Of a stretch of DNA of 64,000 nucleotides, positions 54,574-64,000 are shown one piece after another. The stretch's first letter is position 1. Every line of letters begins with the position of its first letter. The position numbers and the translations under genes were made by a program. The stretch spans positions 4,712,001-4,776,000 of the forward strand of contig NC_062976.1 in NCBI RefSeq assembly GCF_023078275.1. The letters run 5' to 3'. The notes under the pieces were generated by a model. That model was not told the DNA's origin. It worked only from the letters and a program-made list of their open reading frames with translations, and searched no databases. This DNA is from Leguminivora glycinivorella (lineage: Eukaryota > Arthropoda > Insecta > Lepidoptera > Tortricidae).

Positions 54574-57564
54574 TTGACATTTCGGCCAGTGGCAACGGTG
54601 CCGGCCGCGCGGCGAGCGCCGGCGCGTGCGCAGCCTCCCCGCGGGCCGCCCACAGCATTTAAACTGACGGCTGAGACAGCGGAGAGGTCCCGTGAGCTTA
54701 GGTTAGTTCACCAAAACCTACAGGGCTTCTCCAGCAAAGAGTTAGAGGTGGTTCTTTTCTTAGAATCACAAGATATTGATGTCATGTGCGTTACGGAGCA
54801 CTGGCTCAAAGAATATGAATTATTAGTATTTAATATCTGTAATTATGACATAATTAGCTCGTTCAGTAGAAAGTCCGCCATTCACGGGGGATCATTGATT
54901 ATAGTAAAAAATAAATTTAAATGTAAAGAAAGAAATGACATAGTTAAACTTTCTACTGAGCGAACTATAGAAATATCATGTATAGAATTGGAGGATCACA
55001 TTATAGTAATGTGCGTCTACAGACCACCTTCGGCGGATTTTAGCGTTTTTGAGTCTGTGATGGAAGATGCGTTGAGACGAGTGTTTGTTAGCAGTAAGAA
55101 GATAATAATTTGTGGGGACTTTAATGTTAATATACTAGATCCCACGCATGGACACACAGTTAGATTCTTAAATCTTTTTCAGTCTTTTGACTTGTTTCCG
55201 CTTTTCCACGAGCCCACAAGAATTACAGCCAGTACGGCGACTTGTTTGGATAATATATTCTGTAATTGTGAAGTTGAAAAGAAAGATGTCTTTAGTTGTT
55301 TCAGCTCTGATCACTGTGGTCAGAAAGCTTATTTCCAAGTCAACATTGTAAAACAACAGCAAGCGATTACGTATAGGCCTATCACTGCTAGCCGAATGGA
55401 TAAGTTTAGAGAATCTATTATATCGCAGGTACCTACTTTGACAGGTATAAGCAAGCAAGATCCTGATACATTATACGGGGAACTGTCGAGTGTCATCCAC
55501 GACGTCCACAAGAATATTTTTAAGACGAAGACTGTACAGCAAGGCCAATTGAAGTCAAAGTTTAGTGACTGGGCCACCGTCGGTATCCACAGAAGCAGGA
55601 AGAGATTGTATGACCTGTATGAAATGAGGAATTTTAACCATGATGAAAATTTTACTGAATATGTAAGGAGGTATTCAAAAGTGTTTAAGAAAGTTTGCGC
55701 CGCGGCTAAGTCTGCATTCTTAAGCAAGAAGGTCAGGTCGGCAGACAATAAAATAAAAGCTACCTGGAATATGATAAACGCTGAAACCGGGAAGACGAAA
55801 CCCCGTGATGGCCATTACACACTAAAAGTTCAAGACCAAGTATTGTCTGCAGACGACGATGTTGCTGGCGCCTTTCAACACTTTTTCACCAACATAGCCA
55901 CTGATACTACACGGAATTTAAACTCCTCTGTAGTTAAGGCAGGTCTCTACTTGGACAATTACAATGTTAAGAAATGCAGCATGGAATTATATTTCCAATT
56001 TACTGACCCCGAAGAGATTATTAAAACTTTCAAGTCCTTAAAAGTTAAAAACAGTGAGGACATTTGGGGGATATCTGTGAAAGTCGTGTATTCAATTATT
56101 GACGTCGTGGCACCTTATCTAGCCGATGTGTTTAACGCTTGTGTTAGGGAATGTGTGTTTCCCAATCTGATGAAGTATAGTAAGGTTATTCCTCTGTTTA
56201 AATCAGGCAGCAAGGATGACCTTGGAAATTTTAGACCAATTTCCATACTTCCCGTTCTCAGCAAAGTGTTTGAGAAAATTATATTGAACCAGTTGCTTCG
56301 ACATTTTAACACGAATGGATTACTTCAGCATCAGCAATTTGGTTTTACACGAGGTCGTTCGACGACAGATGCTGCCTCTGTGCTAATCAAGCACATATAC
56401 GATGCCTGGGAACTCTCGTTAGATGCTATCGGTATTTTCTGCGATCTCTCCAAAGCTTTCGATTGTGTGGAGCACGACACACTACTACACAAGCTGAAGC
56501 ACTACGGTCTATCCTCTAAAGCTTTACAGCTTGTTGAATCTTACTTAAACGAAAGGACCCAGAAAGTGGTTGTAAATGGTACTGAATCTAACGGTACAAC
56601 TGTAAAGCTTGGAGTACCACAGGGTTCTATTCTGGGACCTTTTCTTTTCCTTGTGTATATAAATGATTTGCCATGTCTTGTAAAGAACAAATGTGAGATA
56701 GTCTTATTTGCTGATGATACTTCACTAATTTTCAAAGTTGATAGGCAACTGAGTGACTATAGCCATGTGAATGAAACTTTGAAGGAGGTACTAGAATGGT
56801 TTACAGCAAATAACTTGCTCCTTAATGCCAAGAAGACGAAATGTGTTAAATTCTCTTTACCCAATGTAAGGAAGACAGATACTACCATCACGCTGAATGG
56901 CGAAAACCTGGACCTTGTCGAGAATACGCTCTTTCTTGGTCTTACTTTAGATTGCAATCTGCAATGGGGTCCTCATATATCTGCCCTAGCAAAAAGGTTG
57001 AGCTCTGCCGCGTATGCCGTAAGGAGAATTAGGCAATTAACTGATGTGGAGACAGCTCGCCTAGTTTATTTCAGTTACTTTCATAGTGTTATGTCTTACG
57101 GCATATTGGCCTGGGGAAAAGCAGCAGATATTCAAACCATCTTCGTTCTCCAGAAACGGGCAATACGATCTATCTACAACATGGCGTCACGTGACTCACT
57201 GAAGGAACGCTTTAAGGAGATAGACATCCTTACAGTAGCTTCACAATACATACTAGATGTGATAATGTATACTCATAAGAATATAGAGTCCTTTAAGAAA
57301 CTGTCAGATATTCATAGTTATAATACACGGAACAAACATAAGCTAGCGGTTTCCAAGTTTCGTCTACAGAAAGTGAAGAAATCGTTCCTGGGAAACTGTG
57401 TAACATTTTATAATAAGGTACCCTTAGAGGCATGGGATCTGCCCTTTACTTCATTCAAGAAGTACATAAAAAGTGCACTTCTCAAAAAGGGGTACTACAA
57501 AATTGATGATTACCTGGGAGATACTACACCATGGCCGACTATCCAGGCTCAAAATCTGTCATAG
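54574..57564 (+). CDS. ORF2: APE endonuclease and reverse transcriptase
   Basis: The 996-codon frame nicks target DNA and copies element RNA at the nick. Residues ~44-260 form the apurinic-type endonuclease: LVHQN (Asn48), VTEHWL (Glu75), YRPPSADF (~149), GDFNVN (Asp182, Asn184), SDH (245-247). Residues ~535-790 are the RT: VIPLFKSG, NFRPIS, FCDLSKAFD (Asp624), GVPQGSILGP (680-689), FADD (712-715). The rest is a C-terminal domain with RAIRSIYNM and YNTRNKHKL. The first codon given is TTG; the first in-frame ATG is at residue 71, inside the endonuclease, and the frame is open only from 54562. So the true N-terminus is missing or is initiated unusually. No RNase H or C-terminal zinc knuckle is seen. 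Confidence 0.9.
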   Translation: MTFRPVATVPAARRAPARAQPPRGPPTAFKLTAETAERSRELRLVHQNLQGFSSKELEVVLFLESQDIDVMCVTEHWLKEYELLVFNICNYDIISSFSRKSAIHGGSLIIVKNKFKCKERNDIVKLSTERTIEISCIELEDHIIVMCVYRPPSADFSVFESVMEDALRRVFVSSKKIIICGDFNVNILDPTHGHTVRFLNLFQSFDLFPLFHEPTRITASTATCLDNIFCNCEVEKKDVFSCFSSDHCGQKAYFQVNIVKQQQAITYRPITASRMDKFRESIISQVPTLTGISKQDPDTLYGELSSVIHDVHKNIFKTKTVQQGQLKSKFSDWATVGIHRSRKRLYDLYEMRNFNHDENFTEYVRRYSKVFKKVCAAAKSAFLSKKVRSADNKIKATWNMINAETGKTKPRDGHYTLKVQDQVLSADDDVAGAFQHFFTNIATDTTRNLNSSVVKAGLYLDNYNVKKCSMELYFQFTDPEEIIKTFKSLKVKNSEDIWGISVKVVYSIIDVVAPYLADVFNACVRECVFPNLMKYSKVIPLFKSGSKDDLGNFRPISILPVLSKVFEKIILNQLLRHFNTNGLLQHQQFGFTRGRSTTDAASVLIKHIYDAWELSLDAIGIFCDLSKAFDCVEHDTLLHKLKHYGLSSKALQLVESYLNERTQKVVVNGTESNGTTVKLGVPQGSILGPFLFLVYINDLPCLVKNKCEIVLFADDTSLIFKVDRQLSDYSHVNETLKEVLEWFTANNLLLNAKKTKCVKFSLPNVRKTDTTITLNGENLDLVENTLFLGLTLDCNLQWGPHISALAKRLSSAAYAVRRIRQLTDVETARLVYFSYFHSVMSYGILAWGKAADIQTIFVLQKRAIRSIYNMASRDSLKERFKEIDILTVASQYILDVIMYTHKNIESFKKLSDIHSYNTRNKHKLAVSKFRLQKVKKSFLGNCVTFYNKVPLEAWDLPFTSFKKYIKSALLKKGYYKIDDYLGDTTPWPTIQAQNLS

Positions 57565-58548
57565 TTTTGCTAGCAGTGTCCCGGGGAGACATTGTGTCAT
57601 GCTTAAGGCGCTGTTGCTACTGGCTGTTTAAATTATTGATCCTTATTATTGTATAATTATAATTTGGTATATATATATATTGACTTGTTGAGTACATACT
57701 AGTTATGTATTCTGTAGAATTAGTTGGAGATTGCTAGCTTAACAGTCTCTTGACGTGAAATTTGTATTTCATACGCATTTTTTTTTCTATTTCTAGTTCT
57801 TTTGACACTTGGAGAACCTTTACACCTCCAAATTTTTATTTTTTATTATATCCCATTAATTATAATTGACTGTGGGGACCTTTTACATCTCCCAAGATCT
57901 TGTTTTCAATTAAGTCAATTTAAACTATGTAACATACAAGCACGGAATGTTGTGTCTTACATCTAGGTATACCGTATTCACTTATTATTGGAATATTTAA
58001 TACAGCCCGGACAGCTTGAACATGTCATGCTCGCTAAAAAGTCTTTGCTTACGGTGACGTCGTTGATCGGGTCGCCACCTTCCCGAATGAAGGTTGAGGG
58101 AGGCGATGGCTGAGATGCGCGCCATATTCGTGAACGGGTGCTGTTTGTGAAGACCGGTCTGTTTCGGCTAATAGGGGCTATGCTATTCTATGTAACATTA
58201 ATTTTGAATGAGATTACGTTGAGGCACTCTGTTCGGTCCTTGTTTGTTTATTTTTCTTTCTGACTCTTGGAGACCATATACATCTCCAAGGAAAAAAGTA
58301 GATTAAGTATACATATATTTTTTTTTTTCCTTTGCTTAAGACAACAAGAGTCTTTTACAACTCTAAAGTTATTTTAGTTATTCGGTTTTTTTCTTCATGT
58401 ATAATTTTTTTAGATGTACTTTGACACTTAGAGACTCTATACATCTCTAACATCTCTTATTAATAATCATAATAGCTTTGTACTTTGTATAATTTCTTAT
58501 GTTAAGCCTACTTGGAAAATAAATATTTCATTTCATTTCATTTCATTT
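57565..58548 (+). other. LINE 3' UTR with five related hairpins
   Basis: Hairpins lie at 57809-57831, 57873-57894, 58266-58290, 58347-58364 and 58428-58450. Stems are TTGGAG/CTCCAA, TGGGGA/TCTCCCA, CTTGGAGA/TCTCCAAG, AGAGT/ACTCT and TTAGAGA/TCTCTAA. Loops follow CYWTWTACA. Each is preceded by a TTTGACACTT-like segment. A sixth, unrelated hairpin (TCGCCACCTTC/GAAGG and GGCGA) is near 58069-58104. Confidence 0.75.
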
Positions 58549-58685
58549 CAAACAGACACACACACTTTCCCTATATAATATTAGTATGGATTAGTATGAA
58601 TTACTGAATAGCGAAAATGTGACGAAAGATGACAGCCATTGTATGGCGAAAATGAACATTTGTTCTTGGTGTTCTCGCTATCGAC

Positions 58686-58728
58686 CAGACCCATTAGCAC
58701 AACTTGCGCTGTCGCGCGGGAGTCCATA
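58686..58728 (+). repeat. Dispersed repeat fragment
   Basis: TAGCACAACTTGCGCTGTCG and CGCGGGAGTCCATAC match 50565-50640. Confidence 0.5.
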
Positions 58729-58905
58729 CATAAAAAAATATTTGAGGACACCTTACATAGAGCAACCCAGCCCCAAACTAAGCAAAGCTTGTACTATGAG
58801 TGCTAGGCGACGATATACATACTTACATAAATAAATACATAATACATAGGAAACATCCATGAATCCGGAACTAATATAGGTGCTCATCGCACAAATAAAA
58901 GCTCA
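58729..58905 (-). mobile_element. SINE 3' portion
   Basis: On the minus strand TTATTTGTGCGATGAGCACC, CATGGATGTTTCCTATGTAT, then ATCGTCGCCTAGCACTCATA and TTTGGGGCTGGGTTGCTCTA. It is a longer variant of the 9848-10083 SINE without its head. Confidence 0.65.
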
Positions 58906-59212
58906 TAAATTCATTATACATTATCTGGTCTTTATTCTCTAAGCTCATTTGAATAGTATGCTTATTTGTTTAAGCGAATCGAAACGATGTCTCCAATTTT
59001 TAGTAACTGATGGCTAGTAATCAACTAAACTAAACGATTTAATATTTCAATCATTCCAAAAATACGATTTAAAATGATATGAGTTCATAATTCACCGCGC
59101 AATTACGTTCAAAATCAAATTATTTATCAATTCTATTTGTAACCTTATGGAACTATACCTAATTATGATTTAAATAAAAAAAATGTTTTTGTAGATCAAC
59201 TAACCAATAGAA
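58906..59212. other. No gene seen
   Basis: AT-rich DNA. Confidence 0.4.
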
Positions 59213-59390
59213 CAAGAAACAAATGTAAAAGGGAAGGATTTCCACGGAAGACCAGCGTCGAGATCCTTAAGTGGTATCTTGACATTAAGCTGAGTGGAGA
59301 CCCTTTCAATGACGCTTAACAATAAATTACTCTTACTGTCTATGTAATTTCTAAATTTAAGCGTTTTCTGAATAAATTTCTTTCTAAAAA
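59213..59390 (+). mobile_element. Probable LINE 3' UTR
   Basis: GGAAGGATTTCCACGGAAGA and CCAGCGTCGAGATCC resemble the start of the 14058-14240 family 3' UTR; AATAAATTACTC follows. Confidence 0.4.
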
Positions 59391-60079
59391 TATTAGCATT
59401 TACTGTAAATGCATTAATTACGCACGGCTTTTAACTTATGCAGTGGTCGTTAATTTTTAACGGCCCCCATACATTACATGCCGTAGGATACTAATCGCAT
59501 TTATGATGGCTACCATAAATTCTGACGCGTGATGGAGACATTGCACGTGACGTGATATAATAGCCCTCATTATGCTTTTTGTATATGAATTTAGACTATT
59601 TTGGAAGGGCAATACACTTTAGTACATATCAAAATGATGCCTAATTAATGTAATTTGCGATTGGTATGGCCAAAACGCAATTTAATTAACATTATCTATT
59701 TTAGGATTGCGTCGATACCGTCCGTTCGCAATAACGTATATATATTATGTAAGTTAAGCAACTACTACGTGCGACGTAGCTCACGTAGACACTACTTTCC
59801 GTTTTGTAGCAAATACGTAACGTAGACGTGTAGCAAACTTTGTTAGGCGGGTCTATTTCTTAGCCTCTTGTGCTTCTGCCGTGAGTTTTCAACGTTTTAG
59901 AAAGCGCGCCCAAATGGTTAATTCTGACTAGAATCTAAAACAACACACACTTTTCGTGACGTGTCATGACGTTTACGTTATGGAGTAACGTATTTTATAA
60001 AACGTCAAAAGTTATAGTAATTATGGTTTTTGCTTCCGATTTTTCTGCAGAACTTGATGCCAGCCCAATGCTGAACTTG
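59391..60079. other. No gene seen
   Basis: Several ACGTAGAC/ACGTAACG-like repeats at 59770-59840 but no gene or defined element. Confidence 0.4.
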
Positions 60080-60150
60080 AGTTTTTTTTTTATTGTTAGT
60101 TTGTATTGTTCATGTTGATATGTTTGCAAATAAAATATGTTTCTTTCTTT
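60080..60150 (+). mobile_element. Retroposon 3' tail with (TTTC)n
   Basis: TTTGCAAATAAAATATGTTT followed by CTTTCTTTCTTT: polyadenylation signal plus tail. Confidence 0.45.
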
Positions 60151-60209
60151 CTTTATATTTCATTTCCAAAGATTAATGATCTTCTCAATATTTTAGAATT
60201 GTATCCTTA

Positions 60210-60328
60210 AGGCCCACTTGCACCCACCACTTAACTCAGGGTTAGTGGGCTGTCATCTGTCAAATTCCATATAAAATTGTCGATTAATTTCGGGTTAACC
60301 CTCCAGTTTCGCTGGTGCAAGTGGCCCT
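60210..60328. mobile_element. MITE AGGCCCACTTGCACC...GGTGCAAGTGGCCCT
   Basis: Inverted ends of about 16 bp enclose GGTTAGTGGGCTGTC and CGGGTTAACCC. Flanking TAA-like bases suggest a 3-bp target. Confidence 0.7.
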
Positions 60329-60733
60329 AATTGTTTTACTTTTAAAATTATCATTACTAAGTTAACCTTTAGGAAAATGACATTTTAAACCCCCCTTATA
60401 ATTGACCGCCCAAATAAATGATTCATCGGCCGTCAATGGTCCCCTGATGACCAGGAATGCGGAATGCCGGACATACTGCATTAATATTGGATTTTATTGG
60501 CCCGGCCGGGAAGGGGGGATTCGGGGCGCGCAGGTATGCAACGAATAAATTGCGCGAAAGGGAAAGGAAAACGTGAGGGAACGTTAGAAAGTTTTAGAAT
60601 AGATGGAGAGTATTAATAAAAGACCGGCCAAATCCACGTCGGACTACGCGTAATGGAGGGTCAATATATTTTTATAATAACAAACATGACAAGCAAAATG
60701 ATGTATAATAATGTTTATTTTTCATTGTTACAG

Positions 60734-60820
60734 GGAGAAAAGGACAGCGGCAAAAACTGCATACTTTCCTGCGAGAAGAGAAAAGCGGATGATACAGACA
60801 TAAATAAAGACTTGAAAAAG
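60734..60820 (+). CDS. Internal coding exon of an unidentified gene
   Basis: A strong acceptor (TTTATTTTTCATTGTTACAG) and donor (AAG then GTAAATAA) bracket exactly 87 bp. In phase 0 the exon is open for 29 codons: GEKDSGKNCILSCEKRKADD then TDINKDLKK, a charged, probably soluble segment. The other two frames contain a stop. Base composition is less AT-rich than the flanks. I do not recognise the protein. If it directly followed the exon at 63-171, the joined frame would stop inside this exon, so another exon must intervene or the genes differ. Confidence 0.55.
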
Positions 60821-61224
60821 GTAAATAATTATCGATTACATTTTTATTAAATCCAGATCTAAGTAACCTTCATAAAACTACTTGTCATTACTTACATAGA
60901 TTATTTAAAATTATTACACAACCCTAGAAAAATGTATAACTACCGGACTTAATAATCTATTAGTCAACCATTGGGTCAAACCGATACAATTTCAATTATG
61001 TCGGTGGAGAAGAAATTGATAACTAACAAAGAGAAATTGAATCGTCACATCAAACCCCTCTAACGATGTGGCTGAAATTTGTTATGTGGGGGTTTTCGGG
61101 GGTGAAAAATCGATCTAGCTTAGCCTTATATCCCGGACAACGCGAATTTTCGAGTTTTCATGCATTTTTCTTTCGCGTTAGTAAACGCAAAATATGGCCG
61201 TCAATTTCGCCGACCGCGCATCGG

Positions 61225-61305
61225 CTGAGCGTAGCTCAATCGTAAGAGGTCGGTCTAATGTTCACAAGCACATCGCAAGTGTCAGGGTTTCGACTCCCTG
61301 CCAGA
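61225..61305 (+). mobile_element. tRNA-like SINE head
   Basis: GCGTAGCTCAATCGTAAGAG resembles an A-box region, and CAGGGTTTCGACTCCCTG resembles a B box in a T-arm with an 8-nt loop. The fold is imperfect and a T-run follows. Confidence 0.45.
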
Positions 61306-62029
61306 AATAGAGTTTTTGTTTCTTTTTATTTATAAGAGTTTTTTTATCTAAAGACGATATAATAAAATAAAACCGAGCCAAGCTCGATCGCCCAGATACA
61401 TAGTATAATGACAAACTTTAGCTATGATAATGTCTATTGCTAATAAATGGACCAACTTAAGAATGCACATCCCAAGGTAAACTTTTACTAATTCGCCCTT
61501 GAAACCAAAGTCGTTAGGCGTGATATACACCCGCCGTAACGAACAGATAATCGGTGATAATGGTAAATAATTAGTTAATGGCACTACTGAAACAGTCGTA
61601 AATAACGTTAAATTAACGGTTTGCTAATTTGGGGAATTAAACGATATTGTTATTGGAAAGCTTTTTTTGGTATCTATTGAGGTCAAACAACTGATATAAA
61701 TGTCTTCTATGGACAGAACAAATAACTCCTCTACATTTTCTGAAGCTTATTAAAAAATTTCTACGTATATTATTTTTTTTTTTATTATTGGACACATTAG
61801 TGTCATAATAAACTTTTTTCTTTTTTTTTCAAAAAAACAGCGATCCTATTACAACGGTGTATGTGCTACAAAGAGACTCTATGGTGTTTTTCCATACCCC
61901 TTTACGACCGAGAAAATTATTTTCTAAAATCTCATAAAAAATGCATGTGAACAGTTTTCAATGGTCGTCAAATACTCGTAAAAAATAATATAAAAAAATT
62001 TATTGCCTTTAATCAATAAAAAAATCGCA
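61306..62029. other. No gene seen
   Basis: The minus frame at 61348-61584 includes RRVYITPNDFGFKGELVKVY but lacks splice context. T-rich runs at 61770-61840. Confidence 0.4.
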
Positions 62030-62530
62030 TGCAGGAAAGTGACGTTATCAAATATGATAGACGCAAGGGGCTGACGAGCTCTGACACTTTCTGGGCCTCA
62101 CAGGTGTTTTACCATGTGAAACGTCATTCGAACATGCTTCTCTATTCACTACGCCGTTTTCTTGGTGCTTTAATTAGCATTGCAAAGATTTCCAAGCGGA
62201 AATCTAGTATAAGTACTTTGCGTCTAGGGAGGCCCATGGCGTCGCAAACAATTTTGTACGTATGCCCTCCATGCATTCACCAAAGCTAAATTATTATCAT
62301 TGCGTCTCAGAAACAATTAACGATTCGTGTATTTTTAAATCAGTTAAAGTATTTGAAGACGCAGGTTCAAAAAACAGCTGGTCAACCTCCAAACTTTCGT
62401 TGTCACGCCATTCAAAAAGGTAATAAGTTGATTCTTCAAGGCCCTCGTCAAAATCTTCAGTATCTGATATTTCACCATTGCACAAAATTTCAAGGATTTG
62501 TTCATCACTTAATGGACGCCCTATAGAATA
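62030..62530 (-). pseudogene. Internally deleted piggyBac-like transposase
   Basis: The minus strand begins GRPLSDEQILEILCNGEISD, then an acidic region (EDFDEGLEESTYYLFEW), the usual N-terminus of piggyBac transposases. It stops at 62297 and jumps to ALVNAWRAYVQNC and, one frame over, DFRLEIFAMLIKAPRKRR, which fit the C-terminal part. A worn cysteine-rich tail may follow to about 62030. The whole catalytic DDD core is missing. Family assignment rests on motif order and is fairly secure; the ends and TTAA target are not located. Confidence 0.6.
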
Positions 62531-63207
62531 TAAATATTGAATTACAAACCGAAATTTGTAATAAACCGCGAAAATATTTTATTATTTGTTCGAAATTCAT
62601 TTTACGCCCAAAGGCCGAATACACATAAACGTGCAGATATTTATGGCAAACGGATTACGGGCTACGACCGAACCTACAAATTCGTGCACTTCTTTTTTAC
62701 GATGTTATTAATAACACGAAATCACTTAATTTTAGTCTTAATTCATAATTAATAAAACCACTAGCTCTTTAACAGTATAAATCATGCATTAAATAAAAGG
62801 TTTGTCACCAAAAATATACGAAATTATGAACTTACGTGGGTCACTACTCTCACCAAAATACCGCGCCATCTTCAAACATGTCCTGCGACCGACTGACCCG
62901 GCTAACCTAAGGTATTTATTATTATTACGTGTTGCTAGTGTCTGCAGATTCGATCGGTATAGGTTTGAGCCCGAAAATACAATTTACTTTCTGTCAAGAT
63001 TTTTTAAAAATAATTTGCAGGATTATATCAAACCGGTCGGAAAGGGATACAGAAAGTCAAATACACACAAACTGATTGTACTCGTAGCCATTGCAGTGCC
63101 TGTTACAACACAGTGACACTTTGCCGTTCAATGCCTATTCAGCAAAGAAATATTGATCTTAAGTAGACAGGTATTAGGTAACTAATAATGTCAAATCAGA
63201 ATTGTCA
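62531..63207. other. No gene identified
   Basis: The plus frame at 62802-63116 (LSPKYRAIFKHVLRPTDPAN and following) has no recognised domain; it may belong to the piggyBac-like element or be chance. Confidence 0.35.
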
Positions 63208-63286
63208 ATAACACAGTCGACTTCTACGAAACCTACGTGAAAAGGGGTGGTGAAATTACTAACCCATCACCACACGGAGGTTCTTT
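63208..63286 (-). mobile_element. Family A fragment, 5' side
   Basis: ACACAGTCGACTTCTACGAA and GGGGTGGTGAAATTACTAAC with CATCACCACACGG match the right side of 10090-10345. Confidence 0.65.
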
Positions 63287-63414
63287 TTTGTACAAATTGA
63301 ATGTACAGTCACAGAATATATAATAGTACAAATACAGAAGGCTCACTCCTTTGATGTTCACAAAATGCCGCCATTCTAAATTCTTACCTACATTAACAAA
63401 CGGACCGCACGGGA

Positions 63415-63537
63415 GCAGCCGACATTAAGTTCTATCGTGCCGCGCTGAGGTCTTCACCACTGAATGGGCCGCGAACTCGCGGCCGCCGGCATGTACTTGT
63501 AGCGTGGTGATAGAATCGCGGAGTGAGCCGCCCCTGG
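63415..63537 (-). repeat. GC-rich repeat, inverted copy
   Basis: GGGCCGCGAACTCGCGGCCG and TCGCGGAGTGAGCCGCCCCT match 26138-26260 in reverse. Confidence 0.7.
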
Positions 63538-63539
63538 TA

Positions 63540-63680
63540 CAGTCACGGACTGATTGTTGATAATGTTAATCCACTTCTAGCTCATTTTATACTGGAACGT
63601 AATAGCATTAACTAAGCTAACTATGAGATCTCCGGTATAAAATGAGCTAAAATTGGATCAACAATTAAAGTCCGTGACCG
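63540..63680. mobile_element. TA-flanked foldback MITE
   Basis: CAGTCACGGACTGATTGTTG and CTAGCTCATTTTATACTGGA are inverted in GGTATAAAATGAGCTAAAAT and AATTAAAGTCCGTGACCG. TA flanks both ends (63538-63539, 63681-63682). Confidence 0.8.
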
Positions 63681-64000
63681 TACTTACTATTAACCCTTTG
63701 ACCGCCGCTGTCCAGTATAGAAGACAACGATAGTACGATACACTAGCGCCGCCGTCTTGTATAGAAGACAAAGACAAACCCTCCATTTTGAGAGTCCGAC
63801 CCACTTAACCTGGTTTCCATCGATAAAACACGTTGTACGTATACAGTGTACTTATCAGAAGGATCGTATCCTTATCAAGTATCTCTCGAAAGGGTCGGTA
63901 ACAGCTTAATTCGGGCCATTGCTTCGAATGGAGCTCCTCAACGAAAGATACGTTCTTCTAAATATTGATCTACTTGTAGGTACTTTTCCTTTTTCCTGTA
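63681..64000. other. No gene; small internal repeat
   Basis: GACCGCCGCTGTCCAGTATA and GCGCCGCCGTCTTGTATAGA are two diverged units ending in AGAAGACAA, at 63699-63770. Confidence 0.45.

Larger units (their letters stand above)
54504..58548 (+). mobile_element. 4.0-kb non-LTR retrotransposon (Jockey/CR1-like)
   Basis: It comprises a short 5' region, one long ORF2-type frame, a ~1-kb 3' UTR and a (TTTCA)n tail at 58526-58548. The insertion is flanked by CAAAC (54499-54503, 58549-58553). No ORF1 is present, so it is 5' truncated or an unusual single-ORF type. The intact frame and tail indicate a recent insertion. Confidence 0.85.
54295..58590 (-). mobile_element. Lep1-type Helitron split by a LINE
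   Basis: The minus-strand 3' end is the CTAG at 54295-54298 (left) and the 5' end is TCCATACTAATATTATATAG (right, 58590). The two parts, 54295-54503 and 58549-58590, join to one Helitron with CAAAC repeated at the junctions. An extra segment of about 60 bp at 54327-54390, containing AAGCATTTTGGAATGCTT, is absent from other copies. Confidence 0.85.

Noticed and set aside
55168..55748. Minus-strand frames of 96 and 139 codons
   Set aside because: They are antisense to the intact LINE ORF2.
61348..61584. Minus frame with RRVYITPNDFGFKGELVKVY as a possible exon
   Set aside because: No acceptor or donor in phase was found and the frame is otherwise AT-driven.

Overview
The window is non-coding-rich nuclear DNA from an insect, almost certainly a moth or butterfly (Lepidoptera). 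It is AT-rich and has no prokaryotic-style gene packing. It is filled with repeats typical of lepidopteran genomes: Lep1-type short Helitrons (start TC, end CTAG or CTAA, inserted between A and T), tRNA-headed SINEs, RTE-like and Jockey/CR1-like LINE ends, many TA-flanked foldback MITEs, and a short run of the insect telomere motif. No complete host gene is visible. Host coding sequence is limited to short candidate exons with splice signals: 63-171 (+), 60734-60820 (+), a weaker one at 35062-35183 (-), and a frame-broken THAP-like first exon at 27841-27957 (+). The window therefore looks like intronic and intergenic DNA around one or more genes with very long introns.

Layout. 1-9.7 kb: an exon at the left edge, a Helitron, a LINE C-terminal relic, several MITEs, a block of short palindromic motifs (4885-5530), a SINE and a TIR element carrying an expanded CA microsatellite. 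9.7-17 kb: a full SINE, an RTE reverse-transcriptase fragment lodged in a MITE, two long hairpins, an hAT-like element with 8-bp duplication, and a near-perfect 240-bp inverted repeat. 17-33 kb: a head-to-head SINE dimer with a 15-bp target duplication, more MITEs, the THAP-like exon, a palindromic LINE chimera and a SINE nested in a MITE. 33-46 kb: LINE tails, an exon-like GC-rich segment, a decayed transposase, an RTE end nested in a MITE, and a palindrome holding a perfect 95-bp tandem duplication. 46.2-48.8 kb: a 2.6-kb hAT-like element with two LINE pieces inside. 51.6-54.0 kb: a 2.3-kb foldback element with a recurrent GTAAAGGAC motif. 54.3-58.6 kb: a Lep1-type Helitron interrupted by a 4.0-kb non-LTR retrotransposon whose 996-codon endonuclease/reverse-transcriptase frame is intact. 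58.6-64 kb: SINE and LINE tails, the second good exon, a piggyBac-like relic and more MITEs.

The only long intact coding sequence is the retrotransposon at 54574-57564. Its roughly 1-kb 3' region carries five small hairpins with changed but still paired stems and a conserved loop, the most unusual signal I see. The second most unusual is the GTAAAGGAC foldback element. Many insertions are nested and still show target duplications, so relative ages can be read directly from the sequence.
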